Assembly: GCA_038025085.1 (NCBI GenBank)
Contig: CM076147.1
Coordinates: 41,848,766 to 41,912,765 of the forward strand
Length of the DNA stretch: 64,000 nt
Direction of reading: 5' to 3'
Source of the DNA: Tetragonia tetragonoides
Lineage: Eukaryota > Streptophyta > Magnoliopsida > Caryophyllales > Aizoaceae
Positions 27,843 to 41,013 of this stretch are shown here, in pieces. The position numbers and the translations under genes are program-made. Each line of letters opens with the position of its first letter. The first letter of the stretch is position 1. The notes below the pieces were generated by a model. That model saw nothing but the letters and a program-made list of their open reading frames with translations, did not search any database and was not told the DNA's origin.

Positions 27843-30800
27843 TCAGCTTGGCAGGATGTCTGAGAACGCGAAATCATGAAATGGGGGACCTGCAAGAAAA
27901 TGCAGAAAATTTGGGTTTAATTTGGGTTTCAAGTTCAAAGTAGTGATCAGGCAACTCCACTATAGATTGGTTTTGGACATTAGTGTTAAGAACAAAGTAA
28001 CAATCAGGCAAAATAAAGTACACTACCAAGGCAGAAAACATTCCACACACCTGCTTGCCCGGCCATGATATAAAAGGGAAGATGAGCAATCATCTTAGTA
28101 CCACCTTCACTTCCATTAACACTTCGTGAACTTGGCTTCTCTCCCTTGGGATGTTGTGAAGACCCCAATACAGACATACAAATTGCAGGCTCATTCAGTA
28201 AACCCAAACAATCACGAGCCCGTGTCCAAACCCTTTCATCAGATAACCGAGACCGAGCTACCTGAGATGGAAATTCTCATTTTATCACCAAACTCAAACA
28301 AGCCTTATCAAATGTATTCTGGGACAGAGATTTTGATGTAACACAGTACAATGGCAACACAGACATCCGAATTTTCCCGGCTCTATTACATTAGCAGTAC
28401 CTAGTAGTACTATGGGAATGAAAGTTAACTCTTTATTTTAGGCCAAAACCCCCAAGATTATAGAAAATGGCCCAAGTCAACAACAACAACAAGTAGAGAG
28501 GTTGTTACTACTAGACCCACAACAAAATTTGGAATTTTTGGAAACAGTTGAATACGAACTTCAGTCCCAAGTAACAACCTTTACAGACTTACAGTGACCA
28601 ACACTTTACATCTAAAACAGAAAGGTGAAACTATTATTTCAGACAAAATATTCAAAACTGTCCATTTTCAATGAAACTGAAGGGTCTCACTATTTCTGTT
28701 TTGTGCTTATTATTTGCTGTGAAGTAGCAGACATGCAGTGTTTTCTATTCAAAGGGTCTAACAGAAACATCCACTCACCTCTTGGGGCAAGAATAAACAT
28801 GCATACACCTTTTACCCCTCCTGCCTGCCTTAGGCGGGAGCCTCGTGAGAGGCATTGGGTAATGGTATGGTTTGGTAGAGAGTACATGCAAACTACAAAC
28901 CTTGGTCAAGGATACACGTGCTCTTGGTAGTAATTCACGGTGACAAGTAGCTAGTTTTGCGATAGCTGTCACAACAAAGCATAGAAGCCTAGACTGAGAT
29001 GACCTCTCATAGCCTGCAATACTGGCGTTCAGACTAGCCGTGCGATTGAAGGTCGGACCAGTTTCTTGCCTTAGACCGAAACGACTTGCAAATAAAGCAA
29101 AAGTAAGTCAGCGGACAATACATTCATTCCAAATTCAGATTCTTGATAAAGGAAGCAGGTAGCATAGAACCAACCTGGATGAGAAGTTCTCGTACAAAAG
29201 TAACTCCAAACTTTCAAAAAGTTCACGAGCAGCATCTTTGTGAGACTCACCACCTCCTCCGTGCTCCCCAATGGCCCAACAGAGTTGTAAAGCCAACTCT
29301 GTCTACCAAAATAAGGAAAAGAAAAAAAACGCGAGAAAAAAACAATGCAAACCTCAGAAGATATTTACAAAGACATCTAGATTCCATTAACAAAATTAAG
29401 GTGTCAACCTTCTCCTGGCTATCATAAGCCTCTCCGAGTCTGTCTACAATTGGCTTCTGCAAAATAATACCACAGCATGATATCATTACGAATACAAGTT
29501 TCATATTGAAAGAACAAAGCAGTTTGACAAAAGCTTTCACTAGGGCTCAAGCATACAGCATGAAAATGAGAAACTATGCTTATTTTCAACAGATATAATA
29601 CCTTCAGAAGTGCGATAAACTCTGGGGATCGCTGAAATGAAGCAAGCAAATTTTCCAAAAGTCTTTTTCTAATCTGTACAAAATGCAGACTTATGAGCCA
29701 ATTAATTTCCCTATGCAAACACACGGAACCTAATATTCAGAAAATTGGAAAGTAATCAACCCTCGTGAAATACTCCCTCTAACGCATAAATATGGTAAAA
29801 GTTGACTTTTTATAGTGAACTTTGACCATCATACATAGTATGAGTAAAAGTTGTAGAATAATAATATTATTAAAGTATCTTAAATGAGACATCTAAATAT
29901 TCAATTTTGTATTATAACTCCATCTAGATTTAAATAAAACAATAGAGACATTCATCTTTTTCGGTCATCAAAAAATAAAAATAAAAATAAAAATCTAGGC
30001 ATATCAATGAACTTTTTCTCTATAAAGATAATGATTATCAATAGTTTTCAGTCAAGTTTGATCAAACACCCCATCAGTAAAAGAAGCAATCAAATATGAA
30101 GAATTCAAATGCATGTAAGGCCAAAAAGATCAAGTAACAGATAATATGACAAAACAAAACAGAATAAAACAGCTCTGAATTGTTTCTGATTACAGGGGAA
30201 GGCATGATAAGTCTAAGCACTGCACAACAGAGAAATAATGGTTGCAAGACAGCCAATAACTTAAAAATACCCATTATTGCGGACTTCTTTTATTCCTCTG
30301 AACATTTCTATGTTTTATTTGTCAATACTTGCAATAACAATTCACAAAGCAAATGCACGCGTATCAAAGAGAAAAACAGTTCATATCATGGCATAAAAAT
30401 AGTAGTTCGCTACTGGCGTAAAGCACAATAAAACATTTTGAGCTCATAGATATAATTGTGAAACTTGAAATTTACTTGTCACAAACCACATTACTATATA
30501 GCACATGAGCAAAGTGAGTGAAAATGAGTTCGTCGAGTAAAACTTGATCTCCTCTTCAGTAGACATTACCTCATAACAGTACATTTTGTCAGGAAATATA
30601 GCACCATTTCTTAACATAAGCATGGGAATCAATGCACAGATCAAGGCTGCCAAGACAAAAAGTTATATATGCTTCAGAAATCTTAACTTAGGGAATTAGA
30701 ACATGATAAGAAGCCATAAAAACAGACGATTGAAAAGCTAGGACACAAGTGTAAAACTAAAATGTAAATTGAGGTATGATAAATAATAAAAACAGGTTAC

Positions 30801-33800
30801 ATACAATCATTGACATCACGCAACGCTATAGCAAAATATACATCCAGAAGGTCAGGAGCAATCTTCATTGATTGCTTAAGCCGATCAGACTGAGGACCAC
30901 TTAATGCAGCCTGAATCGCTGCAGCAATCCCAGGTGAGGTCCAGTGACGTTCCTGAAACATAACCACAAATTAATCTTGCAACAAAGAAGAGTACAATCA
31001 ACTACATGTGCCAAAGAAAGGCGTTATGCTTCTCATTTAGCGACCCACTGCAATGAACCCTGATCTCACTGTTCAAAATGCCAAATGGTTTGTTATGAAT
31101 AACAAGGACATAATAAAATTGAAGCTCAGTTATTGAAAAAGACCCGTTTTATAGACATTCCAATGTAAGGACTAAGAAATTTGAAACAGAATGAGGAACT
31201 TGTCCTCTTTTCTTCTTGAGGTCTTTACCCATTCTTTCTTGTTACAATCAACTAAATGATTTTTGACATTGTCACTCAAGTAGGGGAAAGAGAAAATATT
31301 AATAACAAAAGAAAAGAACATCCCATCATACTGCCACATGCAATGTCAAGAACAACTTAATATCAGGTCGAAGTTGAACATAACTAAAGCTCTCCAAATC
31401 TTACTCTTCCTCTTCCTGCCTTCCCTCCCTCTTTTGCATCTAACCACTCTCCACTTTCAGCTCACACCACCCCACACATCTTGAATCAGAGAAAACAAAC
31501 ACAACCACCATAATAAAAGTACCTATCTAAAAATAATTATTATTTTTAGAAATACTAGCCATACAATTGATCCTACTGTTAATGCTCTATCCATGGGTAA
31601 TAAAATAATAATAATAAATTAGCCATACAGCGATACCGTCATTTTCATCTTTAAGAAGGTCAAGGAAGACTGGGTCTGCAATGTCAAACGAACTGCTCTC
31701 CTCAGATTCAGAGTCACCTTCTCCATCTGCTATGGTGGAACCAGTGTAAGCCTCATCCATCAGTGCAAGTAGCATCTGCATCCAACAACTGAAGTGTCCT
31801 TCATAACTGTTCATACAACAGATTATACAAAACAACAACTACTGCAAAGACATTAAATACATCGAACTGACCTCGGGAGCTGTGCTATTCTTGATAGAAG
31901 CTATGCTGCTACCAACCAGTGATCCAGAGCTTCGACCCACCTTCTCTAGAGCAACAACCAGGACTACAAAGTAAAAGACAATGTGGAAAGAATAAAACAA
32001 TAGAATCTGCTGACTTTAAAACCAGGAGAAAGTTGCAAAAACTCCAGTCAAAGTTCCTTCATTCCTTGACATTAGTGTTTGACAGCTCCTATATGAACTT
32101 ACTTGGCAAGTCCACAATAGCTGGAAATAAAGGCAGAAATGATCCAGGAGCTACCAAAGCAGGGAATATCTTCAGAAATGAGTTTAAAAGTCTGTAAAAG
32201 TAAAAATAATAATGCTCAGCCGATGTCACAAGCTCACAGTCAAACAGAGTCATTTCCAACAGCATGGATATAGCAAATGTTAATCCATAGAATCTTCATT
32301 GATTGTGAGCATTACAGACTTACAGAACCCTTTTTCAAAATGCTAGAGAACATTTTGCAAAAGATCTAACAAGTAATTATGACTCAACACTTCTCAGTAT
32401 TAACTGCCAAATGAACAAGAAAAATAAGATTGTTTCCAAAATGACAATAGAATGCTAATCAGCATCATATTAAAGCTAGAATAGCATTTATCTCAAATTC
32501 CAATGTTTACCAGTGCTCTGTGACAGTGCAGCAATTTACCAAATAACCCTCAGAGCCTCAGACCGATTAGCCTGAGCAACCTTAAACTGATTAATTACTA
32601 ATTCAACTCATTTCAGGACACCTGAAAACCAGCATTTATAGAATTGTTGTGGTATTAGCCTTCCACTCAACCAAGTGAAAATGCACCAGTAATACTGAAG
32701 TCCTGATTAAAGGAAGAAACAAAGACTTATAGTGCTGGGAAGGCCATGTCCCTAATCTTACACCAAGCTTTTCATGCCAAGAGATAATGTTTGATTGTGC
32801 AGTTCAGAAGAGGTGAATTTTAAGGCTAAACACAAAAGTAGGACAAACATCTCAAATAAAGAAATATATGAATTCTCTAGTTCTATTTTCTCATTCCAAT
32901 ACATTTTAGGCAAATATCATCAGATCTTAAAGCTTTGTTTGACATCCACCATTTCCACACAGTCCATTCTACATTAAGTTCTAATTTACTCGGACTCAAG
33001 GACAAAAATGGATTACGTCATTTGGATCTAAGAATTCAACCTAGCTATTTTCAGGGGAACTTCATTTAATCAGGATCTGATTTCAAGTGTGTTACAAATT
33101 ATCATTTTTCTAACCGTTTACAACAACAGGATCCCAGAAAAAATTTAAAGCAAGCAACATGTCTTTCTAATGCTGATATTAGTAAGATTGAGCTAAATTT
33201 CCTCATAAATGTTTCAAACTCTTCTGCAATAGCAACCATGGACAATATCCTACTCATGTGCAGCTCCACATGAAACAAAGAAGCAGAATCTTAAGCAATG
33301 TAGCCCAATTACTTTGTGTCTCCAGGCGACAATGTCAAAGCATTTAACAGCATGTTCCTTCATATTGTCAACATCCCTAGCCTTGTTCATCGTACTTGCA
33401 TGAGATATTACTTGCTCAGTTGCTCTGGGTCTACTCTCTCTAAAACTACTGGCTAAAAAGAGGCAGAGGAGGGCAGACAGGGGGAGTTGATAAATCTCAT
33501 TCAAATATTTGACTTGCCATTATCCAACATCATGTTGCCAAACAGGGAAAAAGACTCCAACAAGCATTAAGCAGTAAGATTGAGCATAGTTATCATATAA
33601 TGTCCTCAACTTCATTTATTTGCATACATACACACAAACATAACCCATCATAACTTACTTCTCTCCATTCCATGCAATTAGCTTCAGCAACAAGTGAAAG
33701 AACTGCAAATGCAAAAAAAAAAAACACAGTAAAAATTCAATTTGGCTTTCCATACTATTTTAATGACATCTAAATGTGCAAATTTTCCAAATAAAATCCT

Positions 33801-36635
33801 GGTATCCAGTACAAGACAAAAGCAGATATACATAGCACAATGACATCCTAAACCTCTAAAGTGGTTAATCAGTAAATATGATATTCTTAGCAGCACTGCA
33901 GCAGCCAGCAGTACATGTCAATTATTGGAAAACATGCAGACATAAGCATTGAACAGTAACTTCCAAGATTAAAAAGATAAGCAATGACTTATGTTATGGA
34001 GTAAGGTAAAGTGACTTCATCAAACATTTATACCATGTGTCCGATGATATAATTACAAGATAGTGGACATGATACTTTCAAACAACTGTCTACTGATACA
34101 TTTATTAAGTGATATATAGAAGGAAAATGGATTTGGAATTAGAAATGCAAACCAATATGCCAAGACATACCAGTCACAAGAAGAGCCATACTTTGCAGAT
34201 TTTATATGAAAAGATTTCAGCTTTCCTTTATATTTGTAAATAGAAGCTTCCAAAGTAACACCTCAAGAACAAGCATCCAATACCTACCTATATAAACATG
34301 ACTACTTTTACTATGAGAATAGCACCTCTTCAAGAGTATGCATCCAACAACTGCCCAAATATGACTACTTTTACTAAGAGCAATCTCACTGTGAACGCAG
34401 AGCATACCTGAGGTAATAAGGTGGGATATGAAGTATGAAGCTTCTTCTTATTAAGGACAAGGAATTCGATTGTCGCTTCCGCAACTATAGGATCTGCAAA
34501 TTCACTGCAATCAAGATTAAGAAAATAATGTTGTTGGTTTGAGGTAATAAAGCATGACTGGCTAAAAACAGCATCAAAAAAGATGTAGAACTTGCATAAC
34601 CTAACTAACTTTAAAACTTATTATTTCCCCTTTGAAGAATTTGGTGATACAAATTTGGCAAAATGAAATTTCCAGGAGTTCATCAAACTTGGCAAGTGCC
34701 GATTCCTTTGATGCAGACATGTGAATAGTTAGTATAGCTTTCTCACAAAACCCAAATAATCTAAAGCATCATCCAAAAATAAAATACCACACGATAGCTT
34801 TCCTCGTACTCCCCTAGCTATTGTTCTGTCAAAGTCTAGGTTAACCTGTTTGCATACTCTCAACTAGTCAGTGCTTTTCACCACACTAAATGGTCAATAT
34901 TATGAGTGCCCAGATTAAATAGCTTCCATTTTCTTGCATTTTATTAAAAATAAAAATAAAAAAACTACTGCTGGTGCTGGCATACCAAAGACATCCTTGT
35001 TGTCTCATTAGTTTTATCAATGTTGCTCATTTAATTAACCCATTTTTAAGGCCACACAACATCAGTGCAAGACCTGTGACTTTACTTTCAGACGGAAAAT
35101 GCACAAAAAACAAAACAAACATAAACAAAACACAAACATTTGCATGAATCTAATAGAGTGACCCATGGGGCTAGAATAGGATAGAGTTACTCACCTAGCT
35201 TCTCAAATCTCAATGGTCTAGAGTACCAGGATACCATTTAATATGCTTTTCATTTATCCCAAAAAAGAAACTGTAGTTTCAAGTAAAACCACTCTTAAAT
35301 ATTACCACCCTTAAACAACCTAAGACTTTCACTATAAACTAAGGTATCTAATAAATCACCTCATCATCCACGCCTAAAATTATGGAAGAATCTGCTTATT
35401 ATATAAATGATTAAATAGTATTACCGGCTCAAGCATGAGCGAAAGAATGTCCTCAGACTAGGGTCAGCATCATGAAGAACAGTCTCTCCGAAATCCAAAT
35501 AAAACTGGAGAATAGCCTGGGGAGGAAAAAAACAACAAGGCGGATTACTAACATCTTGGTTATGAAATTCAATTCAGAAAAAATATGCTTAGATAACAGC
35601 TCCAATCAACGAGGAATCTTCTATAATTCCACAAATTGTGCTTCCACTCATGGTTCCAGGCTTCTTCATTGCCTTTCCATTAATTATAGATGCACTACTT
35701 CTAAAGCACCCAACTTAATCACTTGAAGAACTCAATTATCCATAACGCATTAATGCTTGTGTTTTTTAATGTAGGTTTAAATTATAAAGTCTCCGCCATT
35801 TTTATAGGAAAGTTTATTTTTCATAATGTATTCAACAACATTGCAAATCTTAACAGGTAATCAGTAAAATATCTCTGATTTCAATTGAGTTGCAATTTGC
35901 TAATAAACTTAACAGCTAATCAATCCTCATTTCCGAATTTTTTCATATTATGATCTCCAAAGTTGCACAACAATAAACAGTATACAAACTATCCCACCAC
36001 CGAGAGGAAAATCCTACCAGGTACCAACATAAGAGGTTAGTGTATTCCTCACACTCAATCACAAACAACTATACTAAACCTTTGTTCCAATGAATTGAAA
36101 TTCAAGTCCAAATGCAACAATGTCCTCAATCAAATTAGCTAATAGCAACACTTCTAACAATCATCACAGTGCATTATGGCATCAATTCTTAACCTCCAAA
36201 AGTGTACAAAATTGAATGAATCCAAAGAAGAAAAAAAGGAGGAGAGAGAAAAAAAAACAAACCAGTAAAAGAAGACCATGAGAAGAATTAGACTGCGAAA
36301 TTGAAGCAATAGAACGTTGAAAGAGCTTATTAATGGGAGTAAAAACCCTAGCCACCAAATCATCTGATTTCTCCGCTTTACACAACTCATACAACTTCTT
36401 CACCTGCTCAAAAACGAAACCCAAATCAATCAAACACAAAAATTAACAATTCCACCACAAAATTCATCAAATAAATTAATACAGTACTACATTTAATCAA
36501 TCAATAAAAATATAATTAGTCAATTAATCATACGGAATGAAGAAGGTTAGGATCGGAGGAATGAGCAGTTGAATCTCTAGCGCTAATCGATAATGTTCGG
36601 AGATGGAAATCCCAATTTTCGTCACCACCGGACAT
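27843..36635 (-). CDS. AP5Z1: AP-5 complex subunit zeta-1
   Basis: Sixteen exons encode 572 residues: 36635-36534, 36403-36263, 35516-35425, 34504-34408, 33702-33659, 32191-32103, 31963-31872, 31775-31629, 30952-30805, 30646-30570, 29673-29602, 29456-29409, 29302-29175, 29084-28901, 28261-28051, 27889-27843. All junctions are GT/AG and every phase joins. The protein matches my memory of plant AP-5 zeta: WDFHLRTLSISARDS at the start, VKKLYELCKAEKSDDLVARV, LHDADPSLRTFFRSCLSR, FLPLFPAIVDLP, LLALMDEAYTGSTIADGEGD, ADPVFLDLLKDENDGIAERH, AIALRDVNDS and GGTKMIAHLPFY. The zeta subunit is one of the two large helical-repeat subunits of the AP-5 adaptor, which in animals works with SPG11/SPG15 on late endosomes; its plant role is little studied. 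No disabling change is seen. The donor after exon 12 (GTTGAC) is weak, and exon 14 uses a CAAG rather than CAG acceptor. Confidence 0.92.
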
Positions 36636-36859
36636 CTTTTATTGTTGTTGTTGATTGATATCTCATTCACCGATCAAAATGACAAATACGCGTTTTCAGA
36701 ATTGTATTTTCTTTCTTTCTGGAATTCGCGTTGAAGTTGAGAGAGTTGCTAGAGACTGGAGGGTGGGAGACGCAGTTCTCCTTTCCGGCTTTCCCACTTT
36801 CTATTGGAAGCGGCGTTTCCACTGGTTTTAGAGTTAGGCCCCCTTCTTTTCGTCGTTTC

Positions 36860-37050
36860 TATGCTGCATTCCGTTCCGTTCCACATTGTAGTGCAATTTC
36901 CATTCCGTTCTGCACTGCACCGTTCCGTTCCATACCATACAAGTTACATTTATTATTCCATTCCGTCCCGCGCTGCAATTTTCGTTCCGTTCCACACCGC
37001 GCTGCAATTTCCGTTCCGTTCCGTTCCTCACCGTCCCGCATCATTCCGTT
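36860..37050. repeat. Degenerate CCGTTCC-rich minisatellite
   Basis: Repeated phrases CCGTTCCGTTCC, GCGCTGCAATTT and CCACACCGC recur with a loose period near 50 bp. The tract lies about 230-410 bp upstream of the AP5Z1 start codon, so it sits in or beside that promoter. Open frames across it (up to 112 codons) are products of the repeat. Confidence 0.75.
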
Positions 37051-37218
37051 GGCGAGAACAGGACCTTAATCGCGTTTTGTCGAAATGAAAACTACTAACC
37101 ATTTTCCCCAAAAACAAAAATCGTGTTTATATTGGTTATTTTCATTTTAGTTTGTCCCTTGTTTACATTGTTATTTCTGTTTCAAGTAAGAAAATAAAGT
37201 AATACAATTACTTATATA

Positions 37219-37354
37219 CCCTCTTTATCCGTCGGGCCACGGAATTCTCTCTCATACTTAAACAAGGATCTTTGAGTCATTTCTGGGCCAAAGTTTCCTT
37301 GTCTCAAACTCTATTCCAAGTCAAACTACCAAGGTAAACATGGGACGGAGGGAG
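37219..37354. mobile_element. Short Stowaway-type MITE
   Basis: A 136-bp element flanked by TA on both sides. The right end ACATGGGACGGAGGGAG is a good Stowaway terminus; the left end CCCTCTTTATCCGTCGG is more decayed. Confidence 0.7.
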
Positions 37355-37788
37355 TATAATTTTTATTTTTTCAAATATTCAGAATGATGCAGTTCACTTC
37401 AAATTTATCTATGCTGAAAAGAAACACCCTCGAACCTGAAATCGTTCAAGAAATACATTCAAAGCAATTAGCAAATGCTTAAAGCAGTATCTACCAGAAT
37501 CTCCAAGTTCAAACTAACATTTTGGTGGCATCTTTTCTTTTTTCCCTAATGTATTTAGATTCTCATATATAGATATAATATCAGACTAGATATAACATAT
37601 CTAACATGATTTCTGTTTTGTTTTAATTAAAGTACTCAAGTATGATACTCCATAATTTAGTATTGTGCAAGTTTGATAACGGGTTACATATAAGAATTAG
37701 TATACGTATAGTTTTGACTATACCGAAGTGTGAGTACTCAGCTGTTGCAACATCACTATCATTTGTTATACATATAGGAAACAGAAAC

Positions 37789-38052
37789 ATGGTGATGTCT
37801 CAAACACTCCTCATATATTTCCTCCTTTTTCTTATGATGCTCCTTTTTTTCCATTCAATTGCCTCCAATAAAACCAATAATGGATTCAGCCTAAAAATGA
37901 TACCAAGAAATAGCCCTGAATCTCCTTTCTACATTGAAGGTCTCAATGAAACAGAAAGGTTTCATGAACTAATTGAGCTTTCAGATTAAATGGTAAGTCT
38001 TTTAGAATCACACATTTTAAATGAAAATGTCTCACTAATAAGCTCTGAAAAC

Positions 38053-38113
<61 letters not shown>

Positions 38114-39214
38114 CAAGTGTATTTTCGACGCTACATGTACACGGTAACGATCCAGATCGGAAATAATACTTATAAACGAACGTTCATGTTAGTCATCCAT
38201 ACAGGCAGTGATTTGACATGGATACAATGTCTTCCATGCTTGAAGTGCTTTGAACAATCTGTACCCTTCTATGACCCCAAACAGTCGACTAGTTACAAAA
38301 AGGTACCTCGTGACCACCCTGCATGTTCCCCGCCTTACAAATGTATAGATGGTTATTGTGTATATCATGTTGCATATCTCCAAAGTTCAGTAGGGACAGG
38401 ACCTGAAACAAAAGGCGTTTTATCATTTGAGCACTTCTGGTTTTCACGTCATCGTCGTAGCTTATTAGCGTAAAACGATTTTGTCTTTGGATGTTCCCAT
38501 GATAGTTCCGGATTTCAATTTGATCTAACAAATTATAATGTTGGGGGAATATTAGGATTGGGCACGGGTGCTAAGTCTTTGTCTACCCAAATTTTAGATC
38601 AAACGGATGGTCGTTTTTCATATTGTCTGATAAGCAATGTGGATCATATGTCAGGGGGTGCCAGTAGCACATTAAGGTTTGGGGACGATATTACAATTCA
38701 TGAGGGGATTTCAAGTCATACTCCATTTATTCCTCACCCAAAAAATAACTATTATTACATAAACTTGTTAGACATTACTGTTGCTGGTCAATGTATGAAC
38801 TTTCCTCCTAATACATTTGCGATCAAACAAGATGGTAGTGGGGGTTGTATTATTGACTCTGGTGCATATATAACCAACATGATTATGGACGCCTATGTTC
38901 ATCTAAGGGAGGTGTTTGTCGAATATTATGCAAGTTTGAATCGGATTAGAATTCCTGGTCCTGGAGGTCTTGAATATGCATTCCAAGGTTATGCATCAAT
39001 TACATACCATTTTCAAGGTGCTGACTTTTTTGTTCATCCAAATTACTTGCATTTCTTCAATGAGGAGGAGAGATACTTTTGTGTGGGATTGAAGCCAGCA
39101 AACTCGGTAACACTATTAGGAGCACTTCATCAGCAAAACACTCGAATCATCTACGACCAACGTAAAGGAAAACTTCAGTTCGTTTCAGCAAATTGTGCTC
39201 AAGATCAAAAATAA
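37789..39214 (+). pseudogene. Pepsin-like aspartic protease (CDR1-type), broken
   Basis: The remains of a secreted A1-family aspartic protease. The first part (37789-37989) has a hydrophobic signal peptide after MVMSQ and the propeptide-like phrase FSLKMIPRNSPESPFY, and ends in a stop. After a (TA)n tract, a frame from about 38117 carries SDLTWIQCLPCLKC and YDPKQSTSYKKVP, meets an in-frame TAA at 38471-38473, then resumes in the same frame with NDFVFGCSHDSSG, GILGLG, FSYCL, the second active-site motif IIDSGA and a normal C-terminus ending at 39214. The first active-site motif, normally DTGSDL, reads HTGSDL, so the catalytic Asp is lost. The signal-peptide part and the body are in different frames; an intron using GTAAGT at 37992 is conceivable but would not remove the internal stop. 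Plant relatives such as CDR1 act in the apoplast. The gene is almost certainly non-functional as a protease. Confidence 0.85.
38054..38110. repeat. (TA)n microsatellite inside the protease pseudogene
   Basis: About 28 TA units separate the signal-peptide part from the body of the protease remnant, where the homologous gene family has propeptide coding sequence. Slippage here may have damaged the gene. Confidence 0.92.
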
Positions 39215-41013
39215 AAGTGATACTTTTGGCCGATCTTGTGTGCATATTCTATTTGTTAAATATGGTGGTATGAATGCAAATTTGTATGCTAGTTATAAAC
39301 AACAAACAAATAAAAATAAAATGAGTAGTTATCATTATTTTCTTACTTTATACGGAGTATATATTACTATAATTCAACTGCTGATATGAGGCTTTGAGCA
39401 CTGATGGATGTCACAAGTGAGTGATTGCCAAACTGAAATCTAAAATTTAAAAACATATGAGTTTTTGTGAACAACTAAAAAGAGAATAATCAAATCTAAT
39501 ATTCAATTTACTCAGCATCTAATAATCACAGGAAAAAGAATGATTTTTTTTTTGGATAAAATTAGTTTTTTTGGCTCCCGTTTGGTAAAATTATTTTTAT
39601 TTTTATTTATTGCATGATGAATAAGGTAGTGATATAAACCGACATACCATCTACTACTACGGAGTTACTCAAAAAAAACATTTGAGGAGGACAAAAAAAA
39701 AAAAAAAAAAAAAAATCTAGTTAGACCCTGTTCTTTTTTTGATGGAACGGTTAAGGTTCCAAACAGAACTAACGGATACATGATGAACCGGACAATGAAA
39801 ACAAAAACCGGGTTATTGAGGTGAAAAATGAAAATTGAGTTATTTCACTTTTATTTGGGTCCAACCGCCAACGCAAGGATTTGCATACTACAGTATATCT
39901 CTAAAAGTCGGCGTTACTGGCTACTGGCTACTGGCTACCCAACCACCAGTCCACCACCACCATCATCTAATACGAATACTACAACCCAGGTTCTAATTTT
40001 TATGCTTCTACAATTACTAAGATTTGATTATATTTTTTGTTGAGTTTATCCCATCAAAAAATTAAACTTTTTAAGCTTTGTTATTGATTTGATCTTGTGA
40101 GTGAACTGCTAAGTGCCGACCTATTACTATAATGTTTGGCTTTTTTTTTTCTTCAAAAATTATGTTTATGAGGATTATGGGAGTACTAGAAGGAAAGGAA
40201 CCCCCCCTTTTCATGATCATTACAATAATTTAGTGGAAATTGGAATGTTAAACTTGCCAATAGATCTTGTGGGTTTTGCCTGGAATTTGATTGTGGTCTA
40301 CTGGGTCTGTGCTTTTTGTGTATTTTCCAGCATATAGTTGGTGGTTGAGTGAAACAGCTTCTCTGCACTCTGTCCAGGTTAATTAGGCCTATGTTTCTCA
40401 GACTCGGGAATCCGAGGATCGGGTTCGGGTTCCAAGGATCAGATCATTGGACTCGCCTATTTTAAGAACTTTTGTCTTGTTTTACAGCTAATTTGAAGTG
40501 TCCAAGTGTTGTATCGTATCCTGGTGTGAGAGTATTCGACACGGATACTTCTGTTGAAATGAAAGAGTCCGAGAATCATAGAATTAGGCTACATGCTGGG
40601 TTGTTTCTATTATTTTATAATTATTGTTTTTCTGATAGGATAGGAGTTATTGAAATTTAGTTGAGTGGAGTTATATGTTGAAGAGGGTAATGTATCAAGA
40701 TCCATATTAGCGGTTAATTGAGGTGATGTGCTAATTATGTGTCATTTAATATAGTCTAGAGATTGTCAATGAGAACCCTAGGTGATTGTATCAGACTTTT
40801 GTTGATTGGTTTTTATCAAATTGTACTACTTCCATAATCACAGGCTAATAATCTTAGATAAAAGTAAGAATAAGTAGCTAAGCTTTGTTAACCGTAAATA
40901 ATATCTATGTATTCTTGTACTGTCCTTCATGCTTTATGAATAACAGTGTTAAGCAAAATTTGTTTGTTGACATAGTTTGTTTTTGTTGGGACTGTCTTGC
41001 TTTAGGAATTGTC
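39215..41013. other. Spacer with possible leader of the F-box gene
   Basis: The part to about 39720 is AT-rich with a long A-tract (39695-39715). Near 39940-39990 there is a CCACCACCA-rich stretch ending ACCCAG/GTTCTA that could be a leader exon donor, and TTGCTTTAG just before the F-box start codon at 41014 could be the matching acceptor. No coding sequence is seen. Confidence 0.35.

Noticed and set aside
28690..28930. SINE-like phrase (GGCGGGAGCCTCGTGAG, then GGCATTGGGTAAT) in an AP5Z1 intron
   Set aside because: It recalls the 3' part of some plant SINEs, but I find no convincing A and B boxes or A-tail, so it is not called.
29766..30070. Stowaway-like end (TACTCCCTCTAACGC) in an AP5Z1 intron
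   Set aside because: Only the left terminus is recognisable; no matching right inverted end was found.
36731..37088. Overlapping open frames of 60-112 codons on both strands
   Set aside because: Produced by the CCGTTCC minisatellite in several frames; low complexity and no start context.
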